Below, piece after piece: positions 1 to 9,108 of a stretch of DNA of 64,000 nt. Position numbers and translations under genes: made by a program. Numbering within the stretch: the stretch's first letter is position 1; each line of letters begins with the position of its first letter. The notes beneath the pieces are model-generated. The model did no database searches, was not told where the DNA came from, and saw only the letters and a program-made list of their open reading frames with translations. This DNA is from Chryseobacterium sp. MEBOG06 (GTDB taxonomy: Bacteria > Bacteroidota > Bacteroidia > Flavobacteriales > Weeksellaceae), in assembly GCF_021869765.1 (NCBI RefSeq), contig NZ_CP084580.1, positions 5,084,001 to 5,148,000 on the forward strand. The letters run 5' to 3'.

Positions 1-1067
1 TGTTCTTTGTAGTCCTGGGTCTTGGAATCATGAGACTGGTAGGGACTGTAAAATATGAATATATAGGAAAGCTCAGCAGTATTCTGCTTGGGCTGATGAT
101 TGTTCTATTGATAGTCACCATGTTTACCGGACAAACCATTGACGGAGCCAGTGCTTCCAGATGGCTTAAAATTCCGGGTACACCAATTTCATTCCAGCCT
201 TCATCATTTGCATTCTTAATGTTGATCATTTATCTGTGCAGATATTTGACCAAAAAGATAACAAGAGAGAGGCTTCCGATAGAGAACATCATGTATATCT
301 TCGGGCCTATCCTGCTTGTTTTCGTATTGGTAGCAAAAGACAACGGGTCAACCGCCTTAATGATTTTGCTGGTTTCAGTCATTGTTCTGATTATAGGACA
401 GCTACACTGGAAGTATATTGCAGGATTTATTTCCGCATCATTTGTGGCCATCGTATTCTTCCTGTTAATTGCTTTAAACACCAATATGATCGGAGGGAAC
501 CGTGTACATACATGGATGAGCCGTATCGAAACATTTACATCAAGTAAAGCAAAAACAACGGATAGCGATGACGAAAGCATCAAAGCCAAAAATTATCAGG
601 TAATGCAGGCCAAAGCCGCAATTGTACATGGTGGAATTACAGGAATGGGACCCGGAAAAAGTGCCTTAAAGCAAATGCTTCCACAGTCTGCCTCCGACTT
701 TATTTTCGCTGTAATTGTAGAAGAATACGGAGTAATTGGTGCCACTTTTCTGATCAGTTTGTACCTGATCATGATGATACGGATTGTAATGATTGCCAGT
801 AAAATGCCGGCATTCTTCGGCTCACTCCTCGTGCTCAGTCTCGGGGTAATGATTTTTATACAGCTTTCCGTAAACATTGCCGTTGCAGTGAATCTTATCC
901 CGGTAACCGGACAGCCACTGCCATTGATAAGCTACGGAGGAACCTCCATGCTGGTGACCTATTTACAGTTAGGAATTATCTTAAATATAAGTTCCAGAAT
1001 TCAGATTTATGATGAAGAAGGAATGGGAAAAAAACAAAGTATAGCAGAGATAAACGATATCGCATAA
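1..1067 (+). CDS. ftsW: FtsW, SEDS-family peptidoglycan polymerase (5' truncated by window)
   Basis: The reading frame is open from base 3, upstream of the first ATG at 30, so the gene begins outside the window. FtsW is the polytopic SEDS glycosyltransferase that polymerises septal peptidoglycan from lipid II in the inner membrane. Visible hallmarks are several hydrophobic segments, the late loop with LPQSASDFIFAVIVEEYG, and the C-terminal VTGQPLPLISYGGTSM motif typical of FtsW/RodA. The place directly before murG in a dcw cluster favours FtsW over RodA. The soluble tail after the last membrane segment is short. Its 3' neighbour murG starts 61 bp downstream, so cotranscription is likely. Confidence 0.95.
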   Translation, partial: FFVVLGLGIMRLVGTVKYEYIGKLSSILLGLMIVLLIVTMFTGQTIDGASASRWLKIPGTPISFQPSSFAFLMLIIYLCRYLTKKITRERLPIENIMYIFGPILLVFVLVAKDNGSTALMILLVSVIVLIIGQLHWKYIAGFISASFVAIVFFLLIALNTNMIGGNRVHTWMSRIETFTSSKAKTTDSDDESIKAKNYQVMQAKAAIVHGGITGMGPGKSALKQMLPQSASDFIFAVIVEEYGVIGATFLISLYLIMMIRIVMIASKMPAFFGSLLVLSLGVMIFIQLSVNIAVAVNLIPVTGQPLPLISYGGTSMLVTYLQLGIILNISSRIQIYDEEGMGKKQSIAEINDIA

Positions 1068-1071
1068 TATC

Positions 1072-1096
1072 AAAGAGTCTCAAAAAGACGATTTAA
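1072..1096 (+). repeat. 25-bp intergenic repeat, copy 1 (ftsW-murG)
   Basis: This copy matches 4697-4721 at 23 of 25 bases. It contains a small stem GTCT/AGAC and is followed by an A-rich stretch and a second GGAC/GTCC-type dyad, as in the other copy. It lies between cotranscribed cell-wall genes, so it is more likely an mRNA processing or stability element than a terminator. Function is inferred. Confidence 0.5.
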
Positions 1097-1128
1097 CAAA
1101 AAAAATCGGACGCAGTCCTATTAAGAAA

Positions 1129-2226
1129 ATGAACAAAAAGTTAAAAATAATACTATCAGGCGGAGGAACAGGAGGACATATCTTCCCTGCCATTGCCATT
1201 GCAGACGAAATCAAGCAAAGATTTCCTGATGCAGAGTTTTTGTTCATCGGAGCCAACGGAAAAATGGAAATGGAAAAAGTTCCTCAGGCTGGCTACAAAA
1301 TAGAAGGAATTGATATCGCCGGAATCAACAGAGGAAACTTGTTATCCAACTTAGGATTACCTTTCAAAATTCTGAAAAGTTTATCTAAGTCAAAAAGAAT
1401 CATTAAAAGTTTTGCTCCCGATTTTGCAGTTGGGACAGGAGGTTTTGCAAGCGGACCTGCTCTTTATGAAGCAAGCAAAATGGGAATTCCGATTTTCATA
1501 CAGGAACAAAATGCCTACGCAGGGGTAACTAATAAAATTTTAAGCAAGAAAGCAAAAGCTGTTTTTACAGCCTACCCAAAAGTAGAAGGCTTTCCGGCTG
1601 AAAAAATAAAATTTCTGGGAAATCCGATCCGTTCAGTTATTGTTTCGGGAATGCAGGAAACTGATCTGGCAAAAGAAAAAATGGGACTCAGTAAAGACAA
1701 GCTTACCATTTTATCCGTAGGTGGTTCTTTAGGATCCAGAACATTAAATAATGCCTGGAAAACCCATTTAAAAGAAATTGCAGATAAAGATTATCAGCTG
1801 ATCTGGCAGACAGGAAAGCTTGATTATAAAAATATTTTAGACGAAACAAAAGACATTGACACCACCAATATTCAGATCCGTGAATTCATCAAAGACATGG
1901 AGCTGGCTTATTCTGCTGCCGATGTGATTGTTTCAAGAGCTGGAGCCATTGCCATTTCAGAGTTGGCAGTCGCAAAGAAACCGGTTCTCCTGGTGCCATT
2001 CCCTTTTGCAGCGGAAGACCATCAGACTAAAAATGCCATGAACCTTGTAGACAAAAATGCAGCGAGAATGGTAAAAGACTCTGAAATGCAGGAAAAATTC
2101 TGGAATACATTATCAGATATCTGCGAAAACGAAAGTGTAAGAAAAGAAATGTCCGATAATCTGAAGTATTTTGCCAAGCCTGATGCTGCAAAAGAGATTG
2201 TGGACGAAATTTTTAAATTAATGTAA
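1129..2226 (+). CDS. murG: MurG, UDP-GlcNAc:lipid I N-acetylglucosaminyltransferase
   Basis: MurG adds GlcNAc to lipid I to make lipid II on the cytoplasmic face of the membrane. The protein has 365 residues, the usual length. The N-terminal glycine-rich loop GGGTGGHIFPA binds the lipid-pyrophosphate side. The C-terminal half holds the UDP-GlcNAc-binding region, with SRAGAIAISELA and PFPFAAEDHQTKNA matching the conserved donor-site segments. It sits between ftsW and murC, the standard dcw order. The chosen ATG is followed directly by the KKLKIILSGGGTGG start typical of the family. Confidence 0.97.
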   Translation: MNKKLKIILSGGGTGGHIFPAIAIADEIKQRFPDAEFLFIGANGKMEMEKVPQAGYKIEGIDIAGINRGNLLSNLGLPFKILKSLSKSKRIIKSFAPDFAVGTGGFASGPALYEASKMGIPIFIQEQNAYAGVTNKILSKKAKAVFTAYPKVEGFPAEKIKFLGNPIRSVIVSGMQETDLAKEKMGLSKDKLTILSVGGSLGSRTLNNAWKTHLKEIADKDYQLIWQTGKLDYKNILDETKDIDTTNIQIREFIKDMELAYSAADVIVSRAGAIAISELAVAKKPVLLVPFPFAAEDHQTKNAMNLVDKNAARMVKDSEMQEKFWNTLSDICENESVRKEMSDNLKYFAKPDAAKEIVDEIFKLM

Positions 2227-2302
2227 AAAGTATCATCGTAAAATGAAGTAACGAAAAATAATCAGTACATTTTAAATGAATACAATAATACAAAAGAAAT
2301 AA

Positions 2303-3661
2303 ATGAATATTTTACAGACATATCAGACTTTTTACTTCGTTGGAATCGGAGGTATCGGAATGAGTGCATTGGCACGCTATTTCAATGCATCCGGGAAAAA
2401 AGTATTGGGATACGATAAAACCAATACTAAACTCACTCAGAATCTGATGAAGGAGGGTATTGATATTGTTTTTGAAGATCATATTGATGAAAGAATCACG
2501 TCTCTTCAGAAAGAGGACACATTGGTCATCTACACCCCCGCTATCAAAGTGCTGAGTATATTAGATTATTTCAATGAAAATCAGTTTGAAGTATTGAAAC
2601 GTGCTAAAGTTTTAGGATTAATTACAGAAAATACAGACTGTATTGCAATAGCAGGAACTCACGGAAAGACAACAACGTCTACCCTTGTGGCTCATTTATG
2701 TAAAGAAGCCAATCTTCCTTTCTCATGCTTTTTAGGTGGTATTTCTGAAAATTTTAAATCCAACTTTCTATATAATGGTTCAACTTATTCCGTCGTAGAA
2801 GCTGATGAGTATGACAGAAGCTTCTTAAGCCTTTCCCCGGACTGGGCTGTAGTGACTTCTATAGATGCAGACCATTTGGATATTTATGGAGATAAAAGTC
2901 ATATTGAAGAAGGATTCAGAGAGTTTGCAGCATTGGTTCCGCAAGATCAGCAGCTATTTGTAAGAAAAGGAATTGACATAGGCAGACCTCATAGAACTTA
3001 TGCCGTAAACGAGCCTGCTGATTACTATTCTGACAACCTGCGTATGGACCATGATAAAATTTATTTTGACTTCCATACCCCAACAGAAACAATAAAAGAT
3101 TTCATATGGGAGATCCCTGGAATCCACAATGTTGAAAATGCTACGGTAGCACTGGCTATTCTTCGCAATTTGGGCGCAGATTTTGATACGCTGAAAAAAG
3201 CAATTGCCAATTTTAAAGGAATTAAAAGAAGATATACCAAACATATTTATCAAAACGGTAAAATTTATATTGATGATTATGCTCATCATCCAACAGAAAT
3301 CAATGCCGTAATGGGTTCAATTAAAACATTTTACCCTGATAAAAAACTATTGGTAGCTTTCCAGCCACACCTGTTCAGCAGAACAAGAGATTTCGCAGAC
3401 GGATTTGCAGAAAGCTTAAGTAAAGCTGATGAATTGATTTTACTAGATATTTATCCTGCAAGAGAACTTCAGGAGAATTTTGAAGGAATCACTTCAAACT
3501 GGCTTTTAGAAAAAGTAACATTAGAGAAAAAGGAAGTATCCAATTTATCAGATGCTTTTGAAAAAATAAAAGAAAAAGATTTTGATATCCTCCTTACAGT
3601 AGGTGCGGGGAATATAGACACCCTGTATGACCCTATCTGTGAGTGGATAAGTGAATTGTAA
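2303..3661 (+). CDS. murC: MurC, UDP-N-acetylmuramate--L-alanine ligase
   Basis: MurC joins L-alanine to UDP-MurNAc, the first peptide-forming step of cytoplasmic peptidoglycan precursor synthesis. The 452-residue protein shows the Mur-ligase plan: an N-terminal Rossmann-like domain with GIGGIGMSALA near residue 15, the central ATPase P-loop GTHGKTTTSTLV, the EADEYDRSFL motif of MurC, and a C-terminal domain with FQPHLFSRTRDF. It follows murG after 76 bp and precedes ftsQ after 64 bp in the same direction. Confidence 0.97.
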   Translation: MNILQTYQTFYFVGIGGIGMSALARYFNASGKKVLGYDKTNTKLTQNLMKEGIDIVFEDHIDERITSLQKEDTLVIYTPAIKVLSILDYFNENQFEVLKRAKVLGLITENTDCIAIAGTHGKTTTSTLVAHLCKEANLPFSCFLGGISENFKSNFLYNGSTYSVVEADEYDRSFLSLSPDWAVVTSIDADHLDIYGDKSHIEEGFREFAALVPQDQQLFVRKGIDIGRPHRTYAVNEPADYYSDNLRMDHDKIYFDFHTPTETIKDFIWEIPGIHNVENATVALAILRNLGADFDTLKKAIANFKGIKRRYTKHIYQNGKIYIDDYAHHPTEINAVMGSIKTFYPDKKLLVAFQPHLFSRTRDFADGFAESLSKADELILLDIYPARELQENFEGITSNWLLEKVTLEKKEVSNLSDAFEKIKEKDFDILLTVGAGNIDTLYDPICEWISEL

Positions 3662-3671
3662 AAAGTAATAA

Positions 3672-3718
3672 TGTATTAACGTATTCATGAATACATTTTA
3701 CATCAATACATGAATACA
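3672..3718. repeat. AT-rich dyad between murC and ftsQ
   Basis: This segment is built from GTATTCATGAATAC-like and TACATCAATACATGAATACA units that can fold on themselves. The TACATCAATACATnAAT part recurs in the terminator-like dyad after ftsZ (8184-8234). It has no good T tail before ftsQ, so full termination is unlikely. It is probably a member of a small intergenic hairpin family. Confidence 0.4.
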
Positions 3719-3725
3719 AAAAAGT

Positions 3726-4697
3726 ATGAAAAATAAATACAGAATATTAAAAATTGTTGTCACTGTAATCATCCTTGGATTATTACTGAGTTTCTCTTTG
3801 AAGAGATTCAGCAATGAGCAGATTACAGACAATAAAATTTCTGTAAAAATGAGCGAGAGAACTCCGGTTTATTTTGTGGATGAAAAAGACATTCGAGAGA
3901 TCGTCCGAAGAGAAAACCCTTCGGGAAAAGTAGGAGAACTGAATATCCCTGCCTTAGAAAAAAAGATCAATTCTTTGCCGGCAGTTGATAGTGCCAATGT
4001 CTATCTGAACTTAAACGGAAAACTGAATCTGGATATCAAACAGAGAGTTCCTGTTTTCAGGCTCAATAAAGATGGAAAAGATTTTTATGTAGATGAAAGA
4101 GGAACTGAGTTTCCCATTTCAAGGACCTATTCTCACCCTTGTATGCTGGTAACAGGAAATGTACAGCCTGAAGAATATAAAAAACTGGCAGAGCTGGTAG
4201 AAAAGATCGATAAAGATGATTTCAGCAAAAAATACTTTATTGGAATTTCAAAAAGCAAAGACAGTTACAGCCTTCTGACAAGCGAAGGGAATTACAGAGT
4301 AGAAATTGGAGATCTGGAAAACATTGATTTTAAAGTAAAAGGATTTAAAACTTTTGTAGAAAAATACTTGGTCTATCAGGATCCTCAAAAATACAGTATG
4401 GTTTCTGTAAAATATCAGAACCAGATTGTAACGACTTTAAACCCTTATTTTAAGGAAAACGACAGTATTTTAAAAGCTGGAAAGCTGGAACTGGCGAAGA
4501 TACCTGCTCAGGGAATGAAGAGAACAGAAACTAAGCTAAAGATAGCTGAAGAAAAAAAAGTAAATTCCTCATCAGCAAAACCCAAGGAAAGTACAAAACA
4601 AAAAACGCATACTAAGGAAACAAAAAAAACAGAGAAAAAAACAAAGGCCCCGGCACCGTCCAAACCAAAGCCGAAAGCCAAGGTTAAAATAGAATAA
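3726..4697 (+). CDS. ftsQ: FtsQ/DivIB-like cell division protein
   Basis: FtsQ is a bitopic inner-membrane protein of the divisome that connects early and late division proteins. The 323-residue product has a short cytoplasmic start, one membrane helix at about residues 9-25, and then a POTRA-like extracytoplasmic region. The segment around VYLNLNGKLNLDIKQRVPVF matches the family's conserved stretch. Sequence conservation is weak, as is normal for Bacteroidota FtsQ, so the name rests largely on its place between murC and ftsA. The last 55 or so residues are an unusual Lys/Thr/Pro-rich tail (KKTEKKTKAPAPSKPKPKAK) that is probably disordered. Confidence 0.88.
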   Translation: MKNKYRILKIVVTVIILGLLLSFSLKRFSNEQITDNKISVKMSERTPVYFVDEKDIREIVRRENPSGKVGELNIPALEKKINSLPAVDSANVYLNLNGKLNLDIKQRVPVFRLNKDGKDFYVDERGTEFPISRTYSHPCMLVTGNVQPEEYKKLAELVEKIDKDDFSKKYFIGISKSKDSYSLLTSEGNYRVEIGDLENIDFKVKGFKTFVEKYLVYQDPQKYSMVSVKYQNQIVTTLNPYFKENDSILKAGKLELAKIPAQGMKRTETKLKIAEEKKVNSSSAKPKESTKQKTHTKETKKTEKKTKAPAPSKPKPKAKVKIE

Positions 4698-4721
4698 AAG
4701 AGTCTCTAAAAGACAATTTAA
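4697..4721 (+). repeat. 25-bp intergenic repeat, copy 2 (ftsQ-ftsA)
   Basis: This is the second copy of the element at 1072-1096, with 23 of 25 bases matching. It starts at the last base of the ftsQ stop codon and is followed by the dyad AGGACCGGTCCT at about 4730-4741. As with the first copy, the flanking genes are cotranscribed and no T-run follows. Confidence 0.5.
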
Positions 4722-4781
4722 TATAAAACAGGACCGGTCCTGATAATGGAAAAAGTAGAAAAAATCAAATCGATATAAAAA

Positions 4782-6167
4782 ATGGAAAATCAAGAGTATT
4801 CAGTAGGTCTGGACATCGGGACAACGAAGATAGTCGCGATTGTCGGAAGAAGGAATGCACACGGGAAGATAGAAGTTCTCGGTGTAGGAAAAGCTAAAAG
4901 TCTTGGTGTTCATAAAGGGATTGTGAATAATATTTCGCAAACCATTAATTCAATCAAGGCTGCAGTATCCGAAGCACAATCCAGTGCTGGAGTTCCTATC
5001 CGCAAGGTTACGGTAGGTATTGCAGGAAAACACATACGTTCTCTGCAGCACTCCGATTATATTATGCGTGAACATCCGGATAAATTTATTACAGACGATG
5101 ACATTGAAGCGTTAAAAGACCAGGTCAAGAAGCTGGTCATGCTTCCTGGAGAAGAAATTATCCATGTACTTCCTCAAGAATATAAAGTGGATTCCGAAGG
5201 TGAAATTCAGGAACCTGTCGGGATGCACGGAAAACGTTTAGAAGCTAATTTCCATGTTGTAGTAGGCCAAATGGGCAGCATCAGAAACATTGCAAGATGT
5301 GTTCGCGAAGCCGGGCTGGAAATGGAGGCCCTTACCCTGGAGCCATTGGCATCTTCAGAAGCGGTTCTTACAAAAGAAGAAAAAGAAGCCGGTGTAGCCA
5401 TTGTTGACATTGGTGGCGGTACTACTGATATTGCTATCTTTAAAGATAATATCATCCGTCATACCTGTGTTATTCCTTACGGAGGCGGGATTATTACTGA
5501 AGATATAAAAGAAGGCTGTTCCATTATTGAGAAACATGCTGAACAATTGAAAGTAAAATTTGGTTCGGCTGTTCCCGAATTGGAAAAAGACAGTACTTTT
5601 GTAACAATTCCCGGACTTCACGGAAGACCAGACAAGGAAATTTCTTTAAAAACTCTGGCACAGATCATCAATGCAAGAGTAGAAGAAATTCTGGAAATGG
5701 TAAATACCGAGCTGAAAGCGTATGGTGCCTTTGAACAAAAGAAAAAGCTGATTGCCGGAATTGTTCTGACAGGAGGTGGTTCAAATCTGAAACACCTGCG
5801 TCAACTGGCGAATTATACCACAGGTTTTGACAGCAGAATCGGTTTTGCTAATGAATATATCGCCAACGATAAAAATCAGTACCTGAAAGGCCCTGAATTT
5901 GCTACCTCTATTGGGTTACTGATGGAGAGTTTAAAGATCAGAGATAAAAAGCAGAATGCTGATGACGTGGAAGAAGTTGAGATTGAGCAGCCTAAGCCGG
6001 AAGTAGTTACTGCACAGGCGGAAACTACCCAAACGGTTCAACAGACAGCACCCGTTCAGGAGCAGCAGCCTGTTGAAAAGGAAAAGCAGCAAAACAGAAA
6101 AGCTAAACTGACATTCGGGCAGTCGCTTATGGAAAAAGTAAAAAAATTCTTTGAAGAAGTAGAGTAA
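4782..6167 (+). CDS. ftsA: FtsA, actin-like cell division protein
   Basis: FtsA is an actin-fold ATPase that tethers FtsZ filaments to the membrane and recruits later divisome proteins. The 461-residue protein starts with the phosphate-1 motif GLDIGTTKIVAIVG. It has a phosphate-2 segment VDIGGGTTDIAIF near residue 210 and the late adenosine motif GIVLTGGGSNLKHL. A Glu/Gln-rich linker leads to a C-terminal amphipathic helix (QSLMEKVKKFFEEVE), the expected membrane-targeting sequence. It is directly followed by ftsZ. Confidence 0.97.
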   Translation: MENQEYSVGLDIGTTKIVAIVGRRNAHGKIEVLGVGKAKSLGVHKGIVNNISQTINSIKAAVSEAQSSAGVPIRKVTVGIAGKHIRSLQHSDYIMREHPDKFITDDDIEALKDQVKKLVMLPGEEIIHVLPQEYKVDSEGEIQEPVGMHGKRLEANFHVVVGQMGSIRNIARCVREAGLEMEALTLEPLASSEAVLTKEEKEAGVAIVDIGGGTTDIAIFKDNIIRHTCVIPYGGGIITEDIKEGCSIIEKHAEQLKVKFGSAVPELEKDSTFVTIPGLHGRPDKEISLKTLAQIINARVEEILEMVNTELKAYGAFEQKKKLIAGIVLTGGGSNLKHLRQLANYTTGFDSRIGFANEYIANDKNQYLKGPEFATSIGLLMESLKIRDKKQNADDVEEVEIEQPKPEVVTAQAETTQTVQQTAPVQEQQPVEKEKQQNRKAKLTFGQSLMEKVKKFFEEVE

Positions 6168-6257
6168 ATTATAAATGAGAATGATAAGCGATAAATGATC
6201 TTTTCCTTATCAATGATCATTAATCAATTATCAATTATAATTATAAAAAGTATAGTT

Positions 6258-8174
6258 ATGGAAAATATAGGTACACAAGGATTTTCATTTGATTTACCAA
6301 AAGGAAATTCATCCATCATAAAAGTAATCGGTGTAGGGGGCGGTGGTAACAACGCTCTGAAGCACATGTACGAAAAAGGTATCCACGGGGTAGACTTCGT
6401 GGTTTGTAACACAGATGCTCAGACACTTGACAATAACCCCGTTGCCAATAAAGTTCAGCTAGGAACTTCCATTACGGAAGGTCTGGGGGCTGGCGCAGAC
6501 CCTGAAGTGGGGGAAAAATCAGCTATTGAAAGTATTGAAGATATCAAAGCAGCCATGGGCCAGAACACCAAGATGGTGTTTATCACTGCCGGAATGGGTG
6601 GTGGTACCGGTACCGGAGCGGCTCCCGTGATTGCTAAAGTAGCAAAAGACATGGGGATTTTAACAGTAGGTATTGTGACTGTCCCTTTCAGCTTCGAAGG
6701 AAAAAGAAGACTGGAGCAAGCTGAAAACGGTCTTGAAAAATTAAAAAATAATGTTGACTCATTAATTGTTATCAACAATGATAAATTGAGACAGCAGTTC
6801 GGAAACCTTGGATTCAAACAGGGCTTCTCAAAAGCCGATGAAGTTTTAGCAAATGCCGCGAAAGGTATGGCAGAAGTTATTACAGGTTACTTTGATGTAA
6901 ACATTGACTTTAGAGATGCTAAATCTGTACTTCAGAATTCAGGAACTGCTCTGATGTCTACAGGAACTGCTTCAGGTGAAAATAAGGCTGAAGAAGCAGT
7001 AAGAAAAGCTCTTGATTCTCCATTATTAAATGATAATAAGATTACAGGTGCCAAAAATGTCCTGTTACTGATCAGAAGTGGTGCTGAAGAAGTTACCATG
7101 GACGAAATCGGTATCATCATGGATCATATCCAGAAAGAGGCAGGAAATACAGCCGATATTATTTTTGGGGTAGGTGCTGATGAAGAACTAGGGGATGCTG
7201 TAAGTGTTCTTGTTATCGCAACAGGATTCTCTAATGACAACAAAAAGTTTTCAGGTCCTACAGAAAAAATAAGAATCAGTCTTAATGACAGCTTTGAGTC
7301 TCCAAAATCTTCTCCTTTTAAAACAAGAGAAGAAAGAGAGATTGCTCCGGAAACAACCTACGATACCAATAGAATCAATCATTTCAGATTAGATGATGAA
7401 GACCATGATACTCAACAGTTCAAGGTGACCTCTATTGAAAAAAAAATGATTATTGAGGAAGAGGAGATCAAAAGAGAAATAAAATTCTCTGATAAAGAGG
7501 ATAATGCACTAAACACCCCTGAGCAGAGCTGGAGAAATGAAGAAGAAAGCGAGCAGGATGCGTACAGTTTATTCTCTGTTGATGAAGAAAATGAAGATCC
7601 AAATGATCTTGAAATTCAGTCTTTCAAATTTGATTTTGACAATAAGAAAGATGAACCTCAGTCTGGAAGCACTTTCAACAATTCTTTCTCAGAACAGAAA
7701 CCTGTTGAATTCAGCTTTTTTGTCAATGAGCCAACCAGAAATGAGCCTAAAACTGATTTTGGACAGCCAAAGGCAGAGTTTAATGCACCAGCAAGCGCTG
7801 TAGCTGAACCTGCTCAAAAGATTGAAACTTTCTATCAGAAACAGGAGGAACCCAAAGTTGAAACAAAACCCGCTTTTGAAAGCAGAACAGAAATTGAGAC
7901 TCCAAAAACTGAAGAATCAGAATTCACTTTCGTGAACAAAACGATCGATCAGGACAGAGTTATTGAAAGAAGAAATAAACTAAAAGAATTCAATTCACGT
8001 TATCAGAGCTTTGACAGTACGAGTGAGTTTGAATCTATTCCTGCTTTCAAAAGAAAAAATATTTCAATTGACGGAAACAATGCTTCAGACCAGAATATCA
8101 ACACTTATCTGTCTGACAACAATGGATCCATGCAAATCAGAGAAAACAGATTTTTAAATAAAGATGTAGACTAA
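6258..8174 (+). CDS. ftsZ: FtsZ, tubulin-like cell division GTPase
   Basis: FtsZ polymerises into the Z-ring that organises septation. The start at 6258 (MENIGTQGFSF) is preferred over the in-frame ATG at 6195, because the extra 21 residues are hydrophobic, come from an AT-rich spacer and precede the normal FtsZ N-terminus. Visible motifs are GVGGGGNNAL near residue 25 and the tubulin signature GGGTGTGAAP near residue 115. From about residue 330 there is a long acidic, Gln/Glu/Pro-rich extension to 638 residues, roughly 250 longer than E. coli FtsZ, as is common in Bacteroidota. The C-terminal tail contains ESIPAFKRK, which resembles the conserved FtsA-binding peptide, followed by about 40 more residues. 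Confidence 0.96.
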   Translation: MENIGTQGFSFDLPKGNSSIIKVIGVGGGGNNALKHMYEKGIHGVDFVVCNTDAQTLDNNPVANKVQLGTSITEGLGAGADPEVGEKSAIESIEDIKAAMGQNTKMVFITAGMGGGTGTGAAPVIAKVAKDMGILTVGIVTVPFSFEGKRRLEQAENGLEKLKNNVDSLIVINNDKLRQQFGNLGFKQGFSKADEVLANAAKGMAEVITGYFDVNIDFRDAKSVLQNSGTALMSTGTASGENKAEEAVRKALDSPLLNDNKITGAKNVLLLIRSGAEEVTMDEIGIIMDHIQKEAGNTADIIFGVGADEELGDAVSVLVIATGFSNDNKKFSGPTEKIRISLNDSFESPKSSPFKTREEREIAPETTYDTNRINHFRLDDEDHDTQQFKVTSIEKKMIIEEEEIKREIKFSDKEDNALNTPEQSWRNEEESEQDAYSLFSVDEENEDPNDLEIQSFKFDFDNKKDEPQSGSTFNNSFSEQKPVEFSFFVNEPTRNEPKTDFGQPKAEFNAPASAVAEPAQKIETFYQKQEEPKVETKPAFESRTEIETPKTEESEFTFVNKTIDQDRVIERRNKLKEFNSRYQSFDSTSEFESIPAFKRKNISIDGNNASDQNINTYLSDNNGSMQIRENRFLNKDVD

Positions 8175-8183
8175 AATAAGTGT

Positions 8184-8240
8184 ATTAATGTATTGATGTA
8201 AAATGTATTAATGGTTTTACATCAATACATTAATCTTTTT
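8184..8240 (+). terminator. Terminator-like dyad after ftsZ
   Basis: A perfect 20-bp inverted repeat, 8184-8203 with 8215-8234, encloses an 11-nt loop and is followed by CTTTTTTAA. It lies 10 bp after the ftsZ stop. The T-run supports intrinsic termination of the dcw transcript. The stem is AT-rich and related to the dyad at 3672-3718. Confidence 0.7.
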
Positions 8241-8264
8241 TAAGCTAATACTAATAAAGACAAC

Positions 8265-8711
8265 ATGAGTTTAGAAAATATAATCAGTGAAGCTATAAAA
8301 ACAGCTATGAGAGAGAAAGACAGGGTAGCTCTGGATTCTCTTCGTGCCGTAAAATCTCAAATTCTTCTTTTAAAAACTGAAGCCAGAGGCGCTGAAGTTT
8401 CCGCAGAACAGGAAATTGCCATTCTTCAGAGAATGATCAAGCAGCGTAAGGACTCTTTCGAGCAGTTTACTGCACAAGGAAGACAAGATCTTGCTGAAGT
8501 AGAAGATGCACAAATGAAAGTGATTGAGAAGTTTTTACCAAAACAGCTTTCTGCAGAAGAATTAGAAACAGAAATTAAAAATATTATTTCTGAAACCGGA
8601 GCTGAATCTATCAAAGATTTAGGGAAGGTAATGGGAGCAGCGTCAAAAGCGCTGGCCGGAAAATCTGACGGAAAAAGTATTTCCGAGATGGTTAAAAAGC
8701 TCCTTTCATAA
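8265..8711 (+). CDS. GatB/YqeY domain protein
   Basis: This 148-residue protein has the full-length YqeY form, related to the tail domain of the GatB subunit of Asp/Glu-tRNA amidotransferase. The start LENIISEAIKTAMREKDRVALDSLRAVKSQ and the segment AEQEIAILQRMIKQRKDSFEQF are typical. The C-terminal part carries the conserved GKVMGAASKALAGKSDGK. A free-standing copy has no settled function; tRNA binding is a family-based suggestion. It is separated from ftsZ by a terminator-like dyad, so it may have its own promoter. Confidence 0.9.
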   Translation: MSLENIISEAIKTAMREKDRVALDSLRAVKSQILLLKTEARGAEVSAEQEIAILQRMIKQRKDSFEQFTAQGRQDLAEVEDAQMKVIEKFLPKQLSAEELETEIKNIISETGAESIKDLGKVMGAASKALAGKSDGKSISEMVKKLLS

Positions 8712-8761
8712 TGAGATCCGGGCCTCAGGAGTAATCTTGCGCCCGCAGATAAAGATCTCAT
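8711..8761 (+). ncRNA. Structured 3'-UTR element, possible small RNA
   Basis: An outer stem ATGAGATC (8711-8718) pairs with GATCTCAT (8754-8761). Inside, CGGGC (8719-8723) pairs with GCCCG (8741-8745), and a small CTC/GAG helix is possible. This GC-rich nested fold starts at the last base of the yqeY stop codon and precedes the terminator at 8806. I do not recognise the RNA family. The strand is not certain because a dyad folds from either strand. Confidence 0.4.
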
Positions 8762-8805
8762 ACCATTCGTTAAGGATATTCAACCTTTGCATATCGATTT
8801 GATTA

Positions 8806-8844
8806 GAAGCCCGGAACTTTTCAGTTCCGGGCTTCGCTTTTTTT
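8806..8844 (+). terminator. Intrinsic terminator after yqeY
   Basis: A perfect 12-bp stem GAAGCCCGGAAC/GTTCCGGGCTTC has a six-base loop TTTTCA and is followed by GCTTTTTTT. This is a strong rho-independent terminator for the + strand transcript. Confidence 0.9.
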
Positions 8845-9108
8845 GGATATTAAAATTTGTTATTCAGTTTGATTCAAAACTGAAAAAAAGAATAAATTTA
8901 CTTCATTTTTCAAACAGCATTTAAGTGATTGATTGCTCGAGGGAAAGCCTTAAATGTTTTTTTCATGGTCGTTTGTTTTTCAGAATCATTTCAAATTTAA
9001 TAAATATATTTCATTATTCCTAATCTTAATTCACATTTTTATGAATATTGTTGAACTATTAACATTTGGTTAATTTTATATGACTAAACCGTTGATAGTT
9101 ATTATATA
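8845..9108. other. Intergenic spacer without gene
   Basis: This is an AT-rich spacer between the yqeY terminator and the bacilliredoxin promoter. The only structure noticed is a repeated TGACTAAAC, at 9081-9089 and just downstream at 9110-9118, which brackets the promoter and might be an operator. No ORF with coding character was seen on either strand. Confidence 0.5.

Noticed and set aside
6195..6257. Longer FtsZ start with 21 extra hydrophobic residues
   Set aside because: The extension comes from an AT-rich hairpin spacer and precedes the normal FtsZ N-terminus MENIGTQGF; it has no family support.
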